36,171 nt of DNA, taken from the NCBI GenBank assembly GCA_026989655.1, contig JALSIX010000150.1, forward strand, positions 1-36,171, given 5' to 3'. The translations under genes were made by a program, and so were the position numbers. Position 1 is the stretch's first letter, and each line of letters begins with the position of its first letter. The notes below the pieces were generated by a model. It was not told the origin of the DNA, did no database searches, and saw only the letters and a program-made list of their open reading frames with translations. Source of the DNA: Caldilineaceae bacterium (lineage in GTDB: Bacteria; Chloroflexota; Anaerolineae; Caldilineales; Caldilineaceae). Below are positions 8,801 through 16,224 of this stretch, in pieces.

Positions 8801-11795
8801 GGCGCAGCACCAGGGTGCGCTCCAGCCCTTGTCCCTCCAGCCGGATCTCCGTGTCCGGGAGGATGTCCGGGTTCCCGCTGCGGGCTTGGAGGACCAGCCG
8901 CTGTTCCTCTGTGTCGGGATCGCCGATGGTGACCGCGAAGCGCTCCTCGGAGTCCTCGGGCAGGGAGAGGAGCCCGGGGTCCTCCACGTAGGGGCGGCCG
9001 TTGATGGTCAGGGTGAACTCCTCGTAGCCCGTGGCATCGCCGTCGCTGGCGGTCAGGCGGATGGTGACCACGCCGAACTGGCCGGGCGCGGGGGTGATGG
9101 TCACCGTGCGTCGATCGCCCTGGCCCGTCACCTGGATGTTCTCGTCGGGCACGATGGACGGATCCGACGAGGTGCCCCACAGGGAGATCACGCTCAGGTC
9201 GCTGTCCTCATCGGTCACGGTCACCTCCATGGTGAGGGAGGTGTCCTGGTCCATCAGCCGATCCCGGATGGCCCCGATGTCCGGGGGATCGTTCTCGGCC
9301 ACCACGGTCACCCGGAAGGTGACCCCGGCGCGCAGGAGGCCGTCGTCCACCCAGAGGGTGACCGTGCTGACGCCCGAGGCCGCGGGCGCGGGAGTGATGG
9401 TCAGGGTGCGGTTCTGGCCGTTGCCGCCCACCCGGAGGCCGGTGAGGGGGATCACCCCGGGATCGGTGGACTCGAACTCAAAGCGCAGCCCGCTCAGGGG
9501 CGTATCGGGGTCGTCCACCGTGAAGTCCACCGTGTGGACCGCGTCCTCCACCAGGGTCTGGTCCGGAATGGGGGAGAGGATGGGATAGGCGTTGGTGGTG
9601 ATCTCGAAGGCGGTGGTGGCCGTGTCCACGCCGTCGTCCGCGGTCAGGGTGATGGTGGTGGTGCCGTAGGCCCCGGCTGTGGGCTCCACCACCAGGGACC
9701 ACTGGTTGCCCTCCCGCAGCAGGGCCAGGTTCTCGTTGGGCACCAGGTCTGGGTTGGAGGAGCTCGCGCTCACCTGGATGTCCTGGGGAGCCGAGTCCAC
9801 GTCGTCCACGGTGAAGGGCACGGTGATGGTCTGGCCCTCCGCGATGCTCTGGTTGAAGATCCGGGAGAAGGTCGGCGGGTCGTTCACCGGGTTCACCGTG
9901 AGGAAGAAGGTGTCGGAGACGGCCAGGTCGCCGTCGTCCACGGTCACGGTGACCAGCACGGTGCCGAAGAGATCCGGCCCCGGGGTCAGGGTCATGCGGG
10001 TGCCGTTGTAGGCCAGGCTGAAGCGGATGTCCTGGGAAGGGAGCAGGAGATCGTCCGCGCTGACCGCGCGGTAGGTGAGCTGGGCCGGGGTCAACTCCTC
10101 GTCGTAGGCCATGAAGAGGACCGTCAGGGGAGTGTCCTCGTCCGTGGTCTGGTCGGGGATGTCCTCCATCACCGGCGGGTCGTTCACAGACTCCACCGTG
10201 AGGACGAAGGAGTAGCTGCCCACGTCCGTGCCGTCATCGGCCCAGAGGGTGATGACGGCCTTGCCGTAGCGGTTGGCCCGGGGCGTTACCGTCAGGTAGC
10301 GGACCAGGCCCTGGCCGCTCAACTGGATGTTCTCCAGGGGCACCAGGCTCAGGTTGTCCGAGGACGCGGTGACGGTGATGGCCTCGCTGGGGGACTCCAG
10401 ATCCTGGACCACGAAGGGCAGCGGGCCCAGGGGCACGTCCTCCTGGGTGGTCTGGTCGCCGAAGGGGACGATGGTGGGGGGGTCGTTCACCGGGGTCACC
10501 GTGACCTGGAAGGAGTCGGTGTCGATATTGGTGCCGTCGCTGACCGTCACCAGGATGATGGTGGAGCCGGTCTCGTTGGCCGCGGGGGTGACGGTGATCT
10601 GGAAGCCCGTGTCCAGGGCCTGGATCTGGATGTTGCCGTTGGGCACCAGGGTGGCGTTGGTGCTGGTGGCGGTGACGGACATCTCCTGGGGCGAGGTGTC
10701 CACGTCGGTCACCGCGGCGGTGATCACCAGGGGCGTGTCCTCCGGCGTCACCTGGGAGGGGATGTTCGCCAGGGAGGGCGGATCGTCCACCGCGACCACC
10801 GTGAGCTTGAAGGTCCGGCTGGCCGTGAGTTCGCCGTCGCTCACCCGGACGGTGATGTTCGTGGTCCCGAACCGGTCTGGGGCCGGGGTGATGGTGAGCT
10901 GCCGGGTGTTGCCCGTGCCGCCCAGGATGAGGTTGCCGTTGGGCACCAGCGCGGTGTCGGAGGACTCCGCGGTGTAGAAGAGGTTGTCGCTGGGGGTCTC
11001 CGGGTCCGAGACCTGGAAGGTGACCACCAGGGCAGTGTCCTCCAGGGTCTGCTGGTCGGGGATGAACTCCATCACCGGCGGCTGGTTCGCGGGGGTGACG
11101 GTGAGGTTGAAGCTCGCGGTGGCCGTGCCGTTGCCGTCGCTGACGGTGACCACCACCTGCGCGCTGCCGGTGACGCCCGGGGCCGGGGTGATGGTGAGGG
11201 TCCGGCTGCCCCCGCTGCCCCCAAAGACAAAGCTCCCGGGGGGCAGCAACAGGGTGTCGTTGCTGGTGGCGGTCAGGGTCAAGTTGTCCAGGGGGGTGTC
11301 CACATCCGACAGGGTGATGGGGATGGGGCTGGTGGCGGTCCCCTCCACGGTCTCCTGGTTGGGGATGGGCTGGATCACCGGTGGATCGTCCACCGGGTTC
11401 ACGGTCACCACGAAGGAGGTCTGGGCCGTCTCTGTGCCGTCGCTCACCACCAGGGTGACAATGGCCTGGCCCGAGCGGTCGGCCGCGGGGGTGAGGGTCA
11501 CCTCCCGGTCGGTGCCCGAGCCGCCGAAGACCACGTTGGCGAGGGGGATCAGGGTCTCGTTGCTGGACAGAGCAAAGAGGGTGAGCTGGTCCGCGGGGGT
11601 CTCGGCGTCGGCGATGGTGAAGGCCAAGGGCCCCAGGGTGACGTCCTCGTCCACCGTCTGGTTGGAGATGCTGCTGATGGTCGGCGGGGTGTTGAGGGGT
11701 GTGGAGAGGCCTCCCCGGGCCTGGCCGGTGGCCCAGGCCAGGACCCCCAACAGGAGACACACCACACCCAGCCGTCGCGCGCTTCTTCGCCCCAT
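5835..11795 (-). CDS. Giant exported protein with tandem cadherin/Ig-like repeats, IPT/TIG, CARDB-like and PPC-like domains
   Basis: This 1986-residue protein starts at the ATG at 11795 and has a signal peptide ending near residue 27. Residues 37 to about 1333 hold 13 tandem repeats of about 100 residues. Their consensus is D-P-P-x-I-x-x-I-P-D-Q-T-x-x-E-D-T near the start and T-x-T-P-A-x-x-x-x-G and V-S-D-G later, as in bacterial Tandem-95/cadherin-like repeats. A diverged VCBS/Big_9-like domain follows (SYTVSDGQGGMA), then two IPT/TIG domains (RNPDGVVA, RNPDGSQAT). Next come a CARDB-like domain (IDPDGRIPESDEQNN) and a region like the bacterial pre-peptidase C-terminal domain. The end is HRLFLPAVRR. 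A surface adhesin or scaffold role is inferred. It is the last of four genes for exported proteins, 20 bp after the preceding stop. Confidence 0.9.
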   Translation of the reverse strand: MGRRSARRLGVVCLLLGVLAWATGQARGGLSTPLNTPPTISSISNQTVDEDVTLGPLAFTIADAETPADQLTLFALSSNETLIPLANVVFGGSGTDREVTLTPAADRSGQAIVTLVVSDGTETAQTSFVVTVNPVDDPPVIQPIPNQETVEGTATSPIPITLSDVDTPLDNLTLTATSNDTLLLPPGSFVFGGSGGSRTLTITPAPGVTGSAQVVVTVSDGNGTATASFNLTVTPANQPPVMEFIPDQQTLEDTALVVTFQVSDPETPSDNLFYTAESSDTALVPNGNLILGGTGNTRQLTITPAPDRFGTTNITVRVSDGELTASRTFKLTVVAVDDPPSLANIPSQVTPEDTPLVITAAVTDVDTSPQEMSVTATSTNATLVPNGNIQIQALDTGFQITVTPAANETGSTIILVTVSDGTNIDTDSFQVTVTPVNDPPTIVPFGDQTTQEDVPLGPLPFVVQDLESPSEAITVTASSDNLSLVPLENIQLSGQGLVRYLTVTPRANRYGKAVITLWADDGTDVGSYSFVLTVESVNDPPVMEDIPDQTTDEDTPLTVLFMAYDEELTPAQLTYRAVSADDLLLPSQDIRFSLAYNGTRMTLTPGPDLFGTVLVTVTVDDGDLAVSDTFFLTVNPVNDPPTFSRIFNQSIAEGQTITVPFTVDDVDSAPQDIQVSASSSNPDLVPNENLALLREGNQWSLVVEPTAGAYGTTTITLTADDGVDTATTAFEITTNAYPILSPIPDQTLVEDAVHTVDFTVDDPDTPLSGLRFEFESTDPGVIPLTGLRVGGNGQNRTLTITPAPAASGVSTVTLWVDDGLLRAGVTFRVTVVAENDPPDIGAIRDRLMDQDTSLTMEVTVTDEDSDLSVISLWGTSSDPSIVPDENIQVTGQGDRRTVTITPAPGQFGVVTIRLTASDGDATGYEEFTLTINGRPYVEDPGLLSLPEDSEERFAVTIGDPDTEEQRLVLQARSGNPDILPDTEIRLEGQGLERTLVLRPLPDRYGTFTITLTVFDGRISGSREVPVQVTPVNDGPSIETLEPQTTQEDTPIGPIPILVDDIDTELDQLSLYATAADTALVPLTQIRFGGQGANRELIVAPAPDMYGTTTITVTVSDGLLNASTHFTLTVLPVNDAPVIHPIPDQQVAEDGRLTVPFTVEDVDDPAEDLVLSARSSDPALLPLSGIRLQGSGRERTLELTPQPDRIGSVQVTVVASDGRLTTQETFTLHVGPVNDGPVLAPIPDQTVPEDLVLQVPLEITDIDTPGDRLRLRATSGEIGVVPDENLWFTGEGFQRTLHLKSAPNRNGTAAITVEVSDGQWTATQTFQVTVTPVNDPPTARDDRYRIVALGMANLPVAANDYDVDRDPLRVVAVSQGQYGAVSINSDNTLRYMMPPGFLGTDVFSYTVSDGQGGMAVARVTVEMVDRVGPADPQIHRVRPDQGDNGRSRRITLEGQGFQPGATVALGPYPLPDAQVVDPSTIQVTVPAFLPPQRYDLVVRNPDGVVAVRTGAYRVTTQGLAVTQVRPGFGQAHLPVTLNVYGVNFEPESQVWVDERPVETVYIGPGHLQARLPGGFLEPGARPVTVRNPDGSQATLAEGYTAYGPGDDDLLARPYELWTEPGVLRVGQTAQIGLRVHRPGGDRLLLDVPVAFYYGEPGLDTFIGRTVVPRLEPGGADATVPVVWTPPAPGVYTLFARIDPDGRIPESDEQNNQIFRTVTVLPTQPDFQAPQVLALRIDGGQETTTRRPVSLTVAAADVGSQVQAVTFVEYEYVRASDRWVPVQWSEWLTYTPGMAYPWTLLPTPGRRYLRAWAVDAQGNISRGSALAGINYAPPGRDALARDEVRLFRYRLRQGDHLSAFVIPQQGDPDIYIWPPDHAVRGAWVTNLREDVDELGVVAPLDGEYQVEMVGFDDTVYQWVVEVRPGGPRLGPGGHSNLDTTKPLRLEPFIPVDRVPAPGYGLPPGPPQFGLDLPGDGAPHRLFLPAVRR
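7797..11687 (-). repeat. Thirteen tandem about-300-bp coding repeats (cadherin/Ig-like)
   Basis: The region encodes 13 consecutive modules averaging about 100 residues inside the giant exported protein. Each begins near P-P-x-I-x-x-I-P-D-Q and ends with a V-T-P-V-N-D type linker. The copies are clearly diverged, so they look like old duplications rather than a recent expansion. Modules 9 and 10 (starting DPPDIGAIRDR and YVEDPGLLS) fit the consensus least well. Confidence 0.85.
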
Positions 11796-11815
11796 GGATC
11801 GTGCCCTCGTCTGCG

Positions 11816-14197
11816 TCAGGGTTGTGGATCTGGGCTCACCAGGTCGAAGGCATACTGGACCTGGTAGGGGGCCTCGGGATCCTCCACCCGGTAGGCCATG
11901 GCCGCGTGGAGCAAGAGGCCCGGCACCTGGGCCGCGTACCACAGCTCCACCTGGCCCGGATCGGCCACCTGGCGGGTGCCCGGGCCGTCGTCCCACAACA
12001 CGATGGGGTCCCGGTTCACCAGGCGCCAGTAGGAGCGGACGCGGCCGGCCACCAGGCCCTGGAGCGGCCCCTCCAGCCGGAAGACCTGGCCGTCCACGCT
12101 GACCGCCCGGAAGCCGGTCAGGTCCAACCCGTAGGGGAGCAGCCAGGGGTAGCCCCATTCCCGGGGGCCATCACCGGCCAGGGAAGTGGCCACCAACCGG
12201 CCATCGGCCACATCGTAGTCCTCGGTCCATTCCTGGCCGGGCCAGTTGCGGGGGTTCGGGTCGAACCACTGGCGCCCCACGCTCCGGGCCACGGTTCCGG
12301 CCACGGCCTGGGTGAAGGTCTGCTCCCACCGGTAGCCGAGGGGCTCGATGGCCCCGTTGGCACGCTGGATGCGCCCGGTGCCCTCCCAGCGCAGGCGGAG
12401 CCCCACGTAAAGGGGGTAGATCTGGACCGACCGAGGCACGCTCCACCCGCCCACGTTGATGCCGGCCCAGGCCCGCACCCGGTAGTAGTAGGTTCCCGGC
12501 GCCTGGTCCGCGATCTCCCACTGGGCCCCGGGGCCCTGGTAGACCAGTCGGGCGTCCTGGAAGTCCGGAGTGGTGGCCTCCTGGAGCTGGAACTCCACCC
12601 AGGCGTTCTCGGGGATCGAGGCGGTCCACGCCAGGGTGTAGCGGTTGTCCAGGTCCGCGTTGTGGACCGAGGCCAGCTCGGGCGTGGGCAGGGAGATGCC
12701 CCGCACCACCAAGGGCAACACCGCCCGCACGGGGAAGGTGGGCGTGGGGGTCGGCGTGGGGGTGGCGGTCCGGGTGGGGGTGGGGGTGGGCGTCCAGGTG
12801 GCCGTGGGCGTGGCCGTGGGGGTCGCGGTGGGGGTGGGCGCGGTGCGGTCCCGGTAGAAGCCGATCACCACGTCCGGTCCGCTGGTGCTGGCCAGGAGCC
12901 CGGTGGCCCGGGACAGGAAGGCCACGTAGCGGCCGTCCCCGGAGAGGACCGGCCGGAACGCGTGGGCCTGGCCCTGGGAGCCGTCGTTGCCCACAGAGAC
13001 CCGCTCCGTCTGGTTCGTCTGACGGTCCCGCACGAAGACATCGGCCACCTGGTTCGTGTCGCCGGGCACCAGGTTGTCGGCATCCGACTGGAAGGCCACG
13101 AACCGACCATCCCCGGAGAGGCTGGGTCGGGCCGGGTCGAGCTGGGGGTTCACCAGGGAGGGGTTGCCCTGGGTCCCGTCGCTGGCCAGGGAAACCCGCT
13201 CCACCCATCCCGTCTCCCGCTCCACCACGAAGACGTCCCAGGTCTGGTTGGTGTCGCCCGCCACCAGGTTGGTGGCGAAGGAACGGAAGCCGATCACCCG
13301 ACCGTCCGCGGAGATGGCCGCCAGGTGGGAGGGGCCGTCCGCCTCGGTCCCATCGACGGCCACGGAGATCCGGACCGTGGTGCCGGCCACGGTGTCGTGG
13401 AGGAAGATGTCCGAGGTGTTGTTCCGGTCGTCGGCCACCAGGTTCGTGGCCAGGGACTCGAAGACCACGTAGCGGCCATCGCCGCTGATGGCGGGCAGGG
13501 TGGCGTCCCGGTCCGCCTGCTCGCCCTCGGAGCTCAGGGAGATCCGGCGGGTCTGGCCTGTGTGCCGGTCGTGGAGGAAGATGTCCCGGCTCTGGTTGGT
13601 ATCGCCCACCACCAGGTTGGACGCGTCCGACGCGAAGACCACGTAGCGGCCGTCCCCGGAGAGGGCCGGGTAGAAGGAGTCGCCGTTGGCCTGGCCGCCC
13701 CCCGAGGCCACGGAGACCCGCTCGGTGAGGCCGGTGACCAGATCCCGCACGAAGATGTCCTGCCGGCCGTTGGTGTCCCCCAGCACCAGGTTGTCGGCCT
13801 GGGACGCGAAGGCCACGTAGCGGCCGTCCCCGGAGAGCGCGGGATCGAAGGAGGGGCCGTTGGCCTCCTGGCCGTCGTTGGAGAGGGAGGCCCGGTTGAT
13901 CTGCCCGGTGACCGGGTTGTAGACGAAGACATCCGAGACCCCATTCCCATCGCCCACCACCAGGTCCGAGGCCTGGGACGCGAAGGCAAAGGTCCGGCCA
14001 TCCGCGGCCATGGCCAGGGAGAGGAGATCGCCGTTGCCCCGGGCAAAGCTGTAGGTGACCCCGGTGACCGCAGCCGGGCGGGCCACCGGGTCCGCGGCCC
14101 GGGTCAGGCCCAGGCCGACCAGCACACCGAGGCCCAGGAGCACCAGGAACAGCCCGGGGCGGCTCCCCCTCGTCCGCGTGCATCCGCTCACGTCCAC
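11816..14197 (-). CDS. Exported seven-repeat beta-propeller protein with Pro-Thr linker and C-terminal beta-rich domain
   Basis: This is a 793-residue protein if the GTG at 14197 is used. The GTG at 14191 is better spaced from the AGGGGG site and may be the true start (791 residues). A signal or anchor helix occupies about residues 15-35. Seven TolB/PD40-like repeats follow, each with (L/I)SGDGRYVAFxSxAxNLV, or AADGRTFAF in the first copy. Most then carry GDTNxxxDxFV. This fits a seven-bladed propeller. A Pro-Thr tract and the motif RAVLPLVVRG come next, then a fibronectin-like segment (YYYRVRAWAGINVGGWS) and a C-terminal domain of about 190 residues that I do not recognise. No catalytic residues are evident. 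It lies 6-12 bp after the preceding gene and 20 bp before the next, so it is part of the same operon. Confidence 0.85.
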   Translation of the reverse strand: MDVSGCTRTRGSRPGLFLVLLGLGVLVGLGLTRAADPVARPAAVTGVTYSFARGNGDLLSLAMAADGRTFAFASQASDLVVGDGNGVSDVFVYNPVTGQINRASLSNDGQEANGPSFDPALSGDGRYVAFASQADNLVLGDTNGRQDIFVRDLVTGLTERVSVASGGGQANGDSFYPALSGDGRYVVFASDASNLVVGDTNQSRDIFLHDRHTGQTRRISLSSEGEQADRDATLPAISGDGRYVVFESLATNLVADDRNNTSDIFLHDTVAGTTVRISVAVDGTEADGPSHLAAISADGRVIGFRSFATNLVAGDTNQTWDVFVVERETGWVERVSLASDGTQGNPSLVNPQLDPARPSLSGDGRFVAFQSDADNLVPGDTNQVADVFVRDRQTNQTERVSVGNDGSQGQAHAFRPVLSGDGRYVAFLSRATGLLASTSGPDVVIGFYRDRTAPTPTATPTATPTATWTPTPTPTRTATPTPTPTPTFPVRAVLPLVVRGISLPTPELASVHNADLDNRYTLAWTASIPENAWVEFQLQEATTPDFQDARLVYQGPGAQWEIADQAPGTYYYRVRAWAGINVGGWSVPRSVQIYPLYVGLRLRWEGTGRIQRANGAIEPLGYRWEQTFTQAVAGTVARSVGRQWFDPNPRNWPGQEWTEDYDVADGRLVATSLAGDGPREWGYPWLLPYGLDLTGFRAVSVDGQVFRLEGPLQGLVAGRVRSYWRLVNRDPIVLWDDGPGTRQVADPGQVELWYAAQVPGLLLHAAMAYRVEDPEAPYQVQYAFDLVSPDPQP
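12738..12842 (-). repeat. Low-complexity Pro-Thr linker coding tract
   Basis: A run of alternating Pro and Thr codons in the propeller gene encodes an extended, probably glycosylated linker. The plus strand here is a near-perfect series of GTGGGGGT/GGGCGT units, so the DNA is strongly G-rich on one strand. Shorter tracts of the same kind occur in the M28 peptidase gene and in the gene at the right edge. Confidence 0.85.
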
Positions 14198-14203
14198 CGC
14201 CCC

Positions 14204-15118
14204 CTATCCACAGTCGGCCATGGGCACCCCGTCCACCCAGATCTCCACATCGTCGAAGTAGATGTTGGAGTTGAAGGGAGCGGGACTCTCCGCCTGGATC
14301 AGCACCAGGATCTGGCCGCTCTCGCCTGCGACCACCCGGTTCTCCAGCACACTCCAGCGGCCCCGGGTGTATCCGTTCACGTAGCGGGCCTCGGGGCCGT
14401 GGGCATCCGGCTTCAGCCCCAGGGAGACCCAGTCGTTCACCACCCGTTCACCGATGCGGAGGGCCGGATGGTTGAACATCAGATATCGGACCCGGACCTC
14501 CACCGACGCGCCGGGGGGCACCTGGAAGACCGGGCTGATGAGGCCGGCCGCGTAGGGCTGCCCGCCCGCGATCTTGAAGGAGAACTCGCCCTGGCGATCC
14601 CCGGGCCCCACGTTGCGCTCCATGTCGAAGCGGACGTTCTCCGCGCGGTAGAGGCCGCCGTCGTCCACCGCGAAGGTGCCCCAGCGGCCATAGCTGGCAT
14701 ACCAGATCTGGCCGTTCCAGCGGGCCGGGTCGTTGAAATCCAGGCACGCCGCGGCCGTGGGGAACAGGGTGTTCCCATGGGCCAGGCCATCCGCCTGGGG
14801 CAGGACCCCTGGGCCCTCCACCATGGGCTGGCCTGGCGGCACAGAGAGCTCCCCGGCGCTCTCCAGCTCGCCGGCCAACTGGTTGTAGACCCGGGTGTCC
14901 GGAAAGAGATCGCCCGGAGCCGGGGCCGGATCGTCGGGCACCGGGGCCACCGCATGGATGCCGGATGGCGGCAGAGGCCGACCGGCCGCGGCCGCGGCAA
15001 AGGCCGGCCACGCCAGGGCCAGGACCAACAGGGCCCGAGCAGCCCATCGACCAGGACACCACCCCAGGCCCCGGGCCCGCAGCCGTCGGATGCTCTGCGC
15101 AGAAAGCACGCCTTCCAT
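14204..15118 (-). CDS. Exported beta-sandwich (carbohydrate-binding-module-like) protein of unknown function
   Basis: This 304-residue protein starts at the ATG at 15118, with GGGGGAA placed just upstream. A signal peptide with hydrophobic core ALLVLALAWPAF ends near an AAAAAG segment. About 90 residues of Pro-rich sequence follow. From CLDFNDPARW onward the sequence looks like a jelly-roll module, with ISPVFQVPPGASVEVRVRY, the aromatic-rich WYASYGRWGTF and the closing strand IYFDDVEIWVDG, which is typical of CBM-like sandwiches. No enzyme motif is visible. It sits 53 bp after the lipoprotein gene and 6 bp before the propeller gene, as the second gene of the four-gene exported set. Binding of glycan or cell-wall polymer is a guess from fold type only. 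Confidence 0.8.
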   Translation of the reverse strand: MEGVLSAQSIRRLRARGLGWCPGRWAARALLVLALAWPAFAAAAAGRPLPPSGIHAVAPVPDDPAPAPGDLFPDTRVYNQLAGELESAGELSVPPGQPMVEGPGVLPQADGLAHGNTLFPTAAACLDFNDPARWNGQIWYASYGRWGTFAVDDGGLYRAENVRFDMERNVGPGDRQGEFSFKIAGGQPYAAGLISPVFQVPPGASVEVRVRYLMFNHPALRIGERVVNDWVSLGLKPDAHGPEARYVNGYTRGRWSVLENRVVAGESGQILVLIQAESPAPFNSNIYFDDVEIWVDGVPMADCG

Positions 15119-15171
15119 AGTTCCCCCGCTGTCGAGCGATCTGCCGTCCACAGGCCCCCATGGCCCGTGGT

Positions 15172-15981
15172 CTACCGGGTCTCCTCCTCCACAAAGCTGA
15201 GCCGGGCGTTGGTGGCCTCCAGCACCTGCTCGTAGGTCTCCATGTCGCCGAAGTAGGCTCGCTGGTACTCCGTTCCCTGGAAGACACCGGTGAAGACCCA
15301 CCGCTTCAGGTACGACATGGTGACCAGCATCCCGGTGCGGACGTCGTAGCAGACCTCGCCGTCGTACAGGGTGGTCCAGCCGTCCCGCTCCTGGACCTCG
15401 GCCGTGCGGGGGCCGGTACACCAGACCGCCACAGCCCGGCCGTCGTCCAGCTCCACCGTCCGCTCGGGAAGCCCCGCCCGGGCGCCGGCCCAGAAGATGA
15501 AGAGTCGATCCTCCTGGCTGGGATAGCGCTCTTCGCCGGTGAAGCGGTCCACCTGGGTCAACCAACTGGTCCGCTTGCCACAGCCCTCGTTCCACCGCAC
15601 CCGACGGTCCAGCTCCAGCCACCGCTCGTCCAGGAGCTTGCGCACACTGACGAACGCGGTGCCCTCGCACCGGTCGAAGGTACAGAGGTCCGAGGAGCAC
15701 TCCCAGGCAATGGACCAGCGGGCCTGGAGGTCCAGGTCCAATACCGGCGCGGTGCCCAGCTCCAGCCCAGGATCCTGGACCGGTGCCGGCGTGGCCTGGG
15801 GCTCGGCCTCGGCGCTCCCGGCCACCGCGTAGACCTGATAGTCGTAGAAGACGTTCCGAGCCGAGGGCTCGGGCCGCTCCCGCCCACACCCGGCCAGGGC
15901 CACCAGCACGAGCCCCAACAGGCCCCACAGCCAGATCCGGGAACAGGGCACCTGGAACGGCGGACACCGTCGATGGACCAT
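15172..15981 (-). CDS. Lipoprotein of unknown function, first gene of the exported-protein operon
   Basis: This 269-residue protein starts at the ATG at 15981, preceded by a strong GAGGAGG site 8 bases away. A hydrophobic stretch ends in the lipobox LAGC with Cys32, so the mature protein is predicted to be lipid-anchored outside the cytoplasmic membrane. The mature part has eight more cysteines. Three lie close together in CSSDLCTFDRC and others in NEGCGKR, VWCTG and EVCYD, suggesting disulfides. The C-terminal half has short beta-strand-like pieces such as GWTTLYDGEVCYDVRTGMLV. I do not recognise the family. It leads the four-gene minus-strand unit, 53 bp before the beta-sandwich gene. No convincing promoter was found in the 108 bp upstream. 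Confidence 0.85.
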   Translation of the reverse strand: MVHRRCPPFQVPCSRIWLWGLLGLVLVALAGCGRERPEPSARNVFYDYQVYAVAGSAEAEPQATPAPVQDPGLELGTAPVLDLDLQARWSIAWECSSDLCTFDRCEGTAFVSVRKLLDERWLELDRRVRWNEGCGKRTSWLTQVDRFTGEERYPSQEDRLFIFWAGARAGLPERTVELDDGRAVAVWCTGPRTAEVQERDGWTTLYDGEVCYDVRTGMLVTMSYLKRWVFTGVFQGTEYQRAYFGDMETYEQVLEATNARLSFVEEETR

Positions 15982-16088
15982 CTCTGCCGCCTCCTCGACT
16001 CCATGCTAGGGGTCCCCCCGCTCCCGTTCCAGCCTGCCCCTGTATGGGAGGCATAAAGCCGCCGTAACCAACCGTACCTTCAGGGGAT

Positions 16089-16117
16089 TTGGCAGTTCCC
16101 CCGTCTGTTGATAAGAT
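16089..16117 (+). promoter_or_regulatory. sigma-70-type promoter of the metallophosphoesterase gene
   Basis: Plus strand: -35 TTGGCA (16089-16094), 17-bp spacer, -10 TAAGAT (16112-16117). Transcription would begin near 16124. This rules out the upstream TTG at 16108 as a start codon. Confidence 0.7.
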
Positions 16118-16224
16118 CGACCCTCGACGCGTGGGCGGACATGGGCCATGTAGCCAGGGCTCACCCATACCATATCGGCCGTTCCACGGGGAAAGCACAC
16201 TGGAAGAGGGGATCTTTGGGGAAA

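Noticed and set aside
8112-11867. Plus-strand open frame of 1251 codons antisense to the giant repeat gene
   Set aside because: It is a shadow of the cadherin-like repeats. The minus-strand frame has a signal peptide, regular domains and operon spacing, while this frame has none.
16041-16071. Possible minus-strand promoter TTGGTT-N19-CATACA for the lipoprotein operon
   Set aside because: The -35 matches others in the window, but the spacer is 19 bp and the -10 is poor. I do not count it as supported.
16108-16224. Upstream start (TTG at 16108 or ATG at 16141) for the metallophosphoesterase
   Set aside because: The TTG lies inside the promoter -10 region. The ATG adds 28 residues without a hydrophobic or conserved segment and has a poor ribosome binding site, though it cannot be fully excluded.
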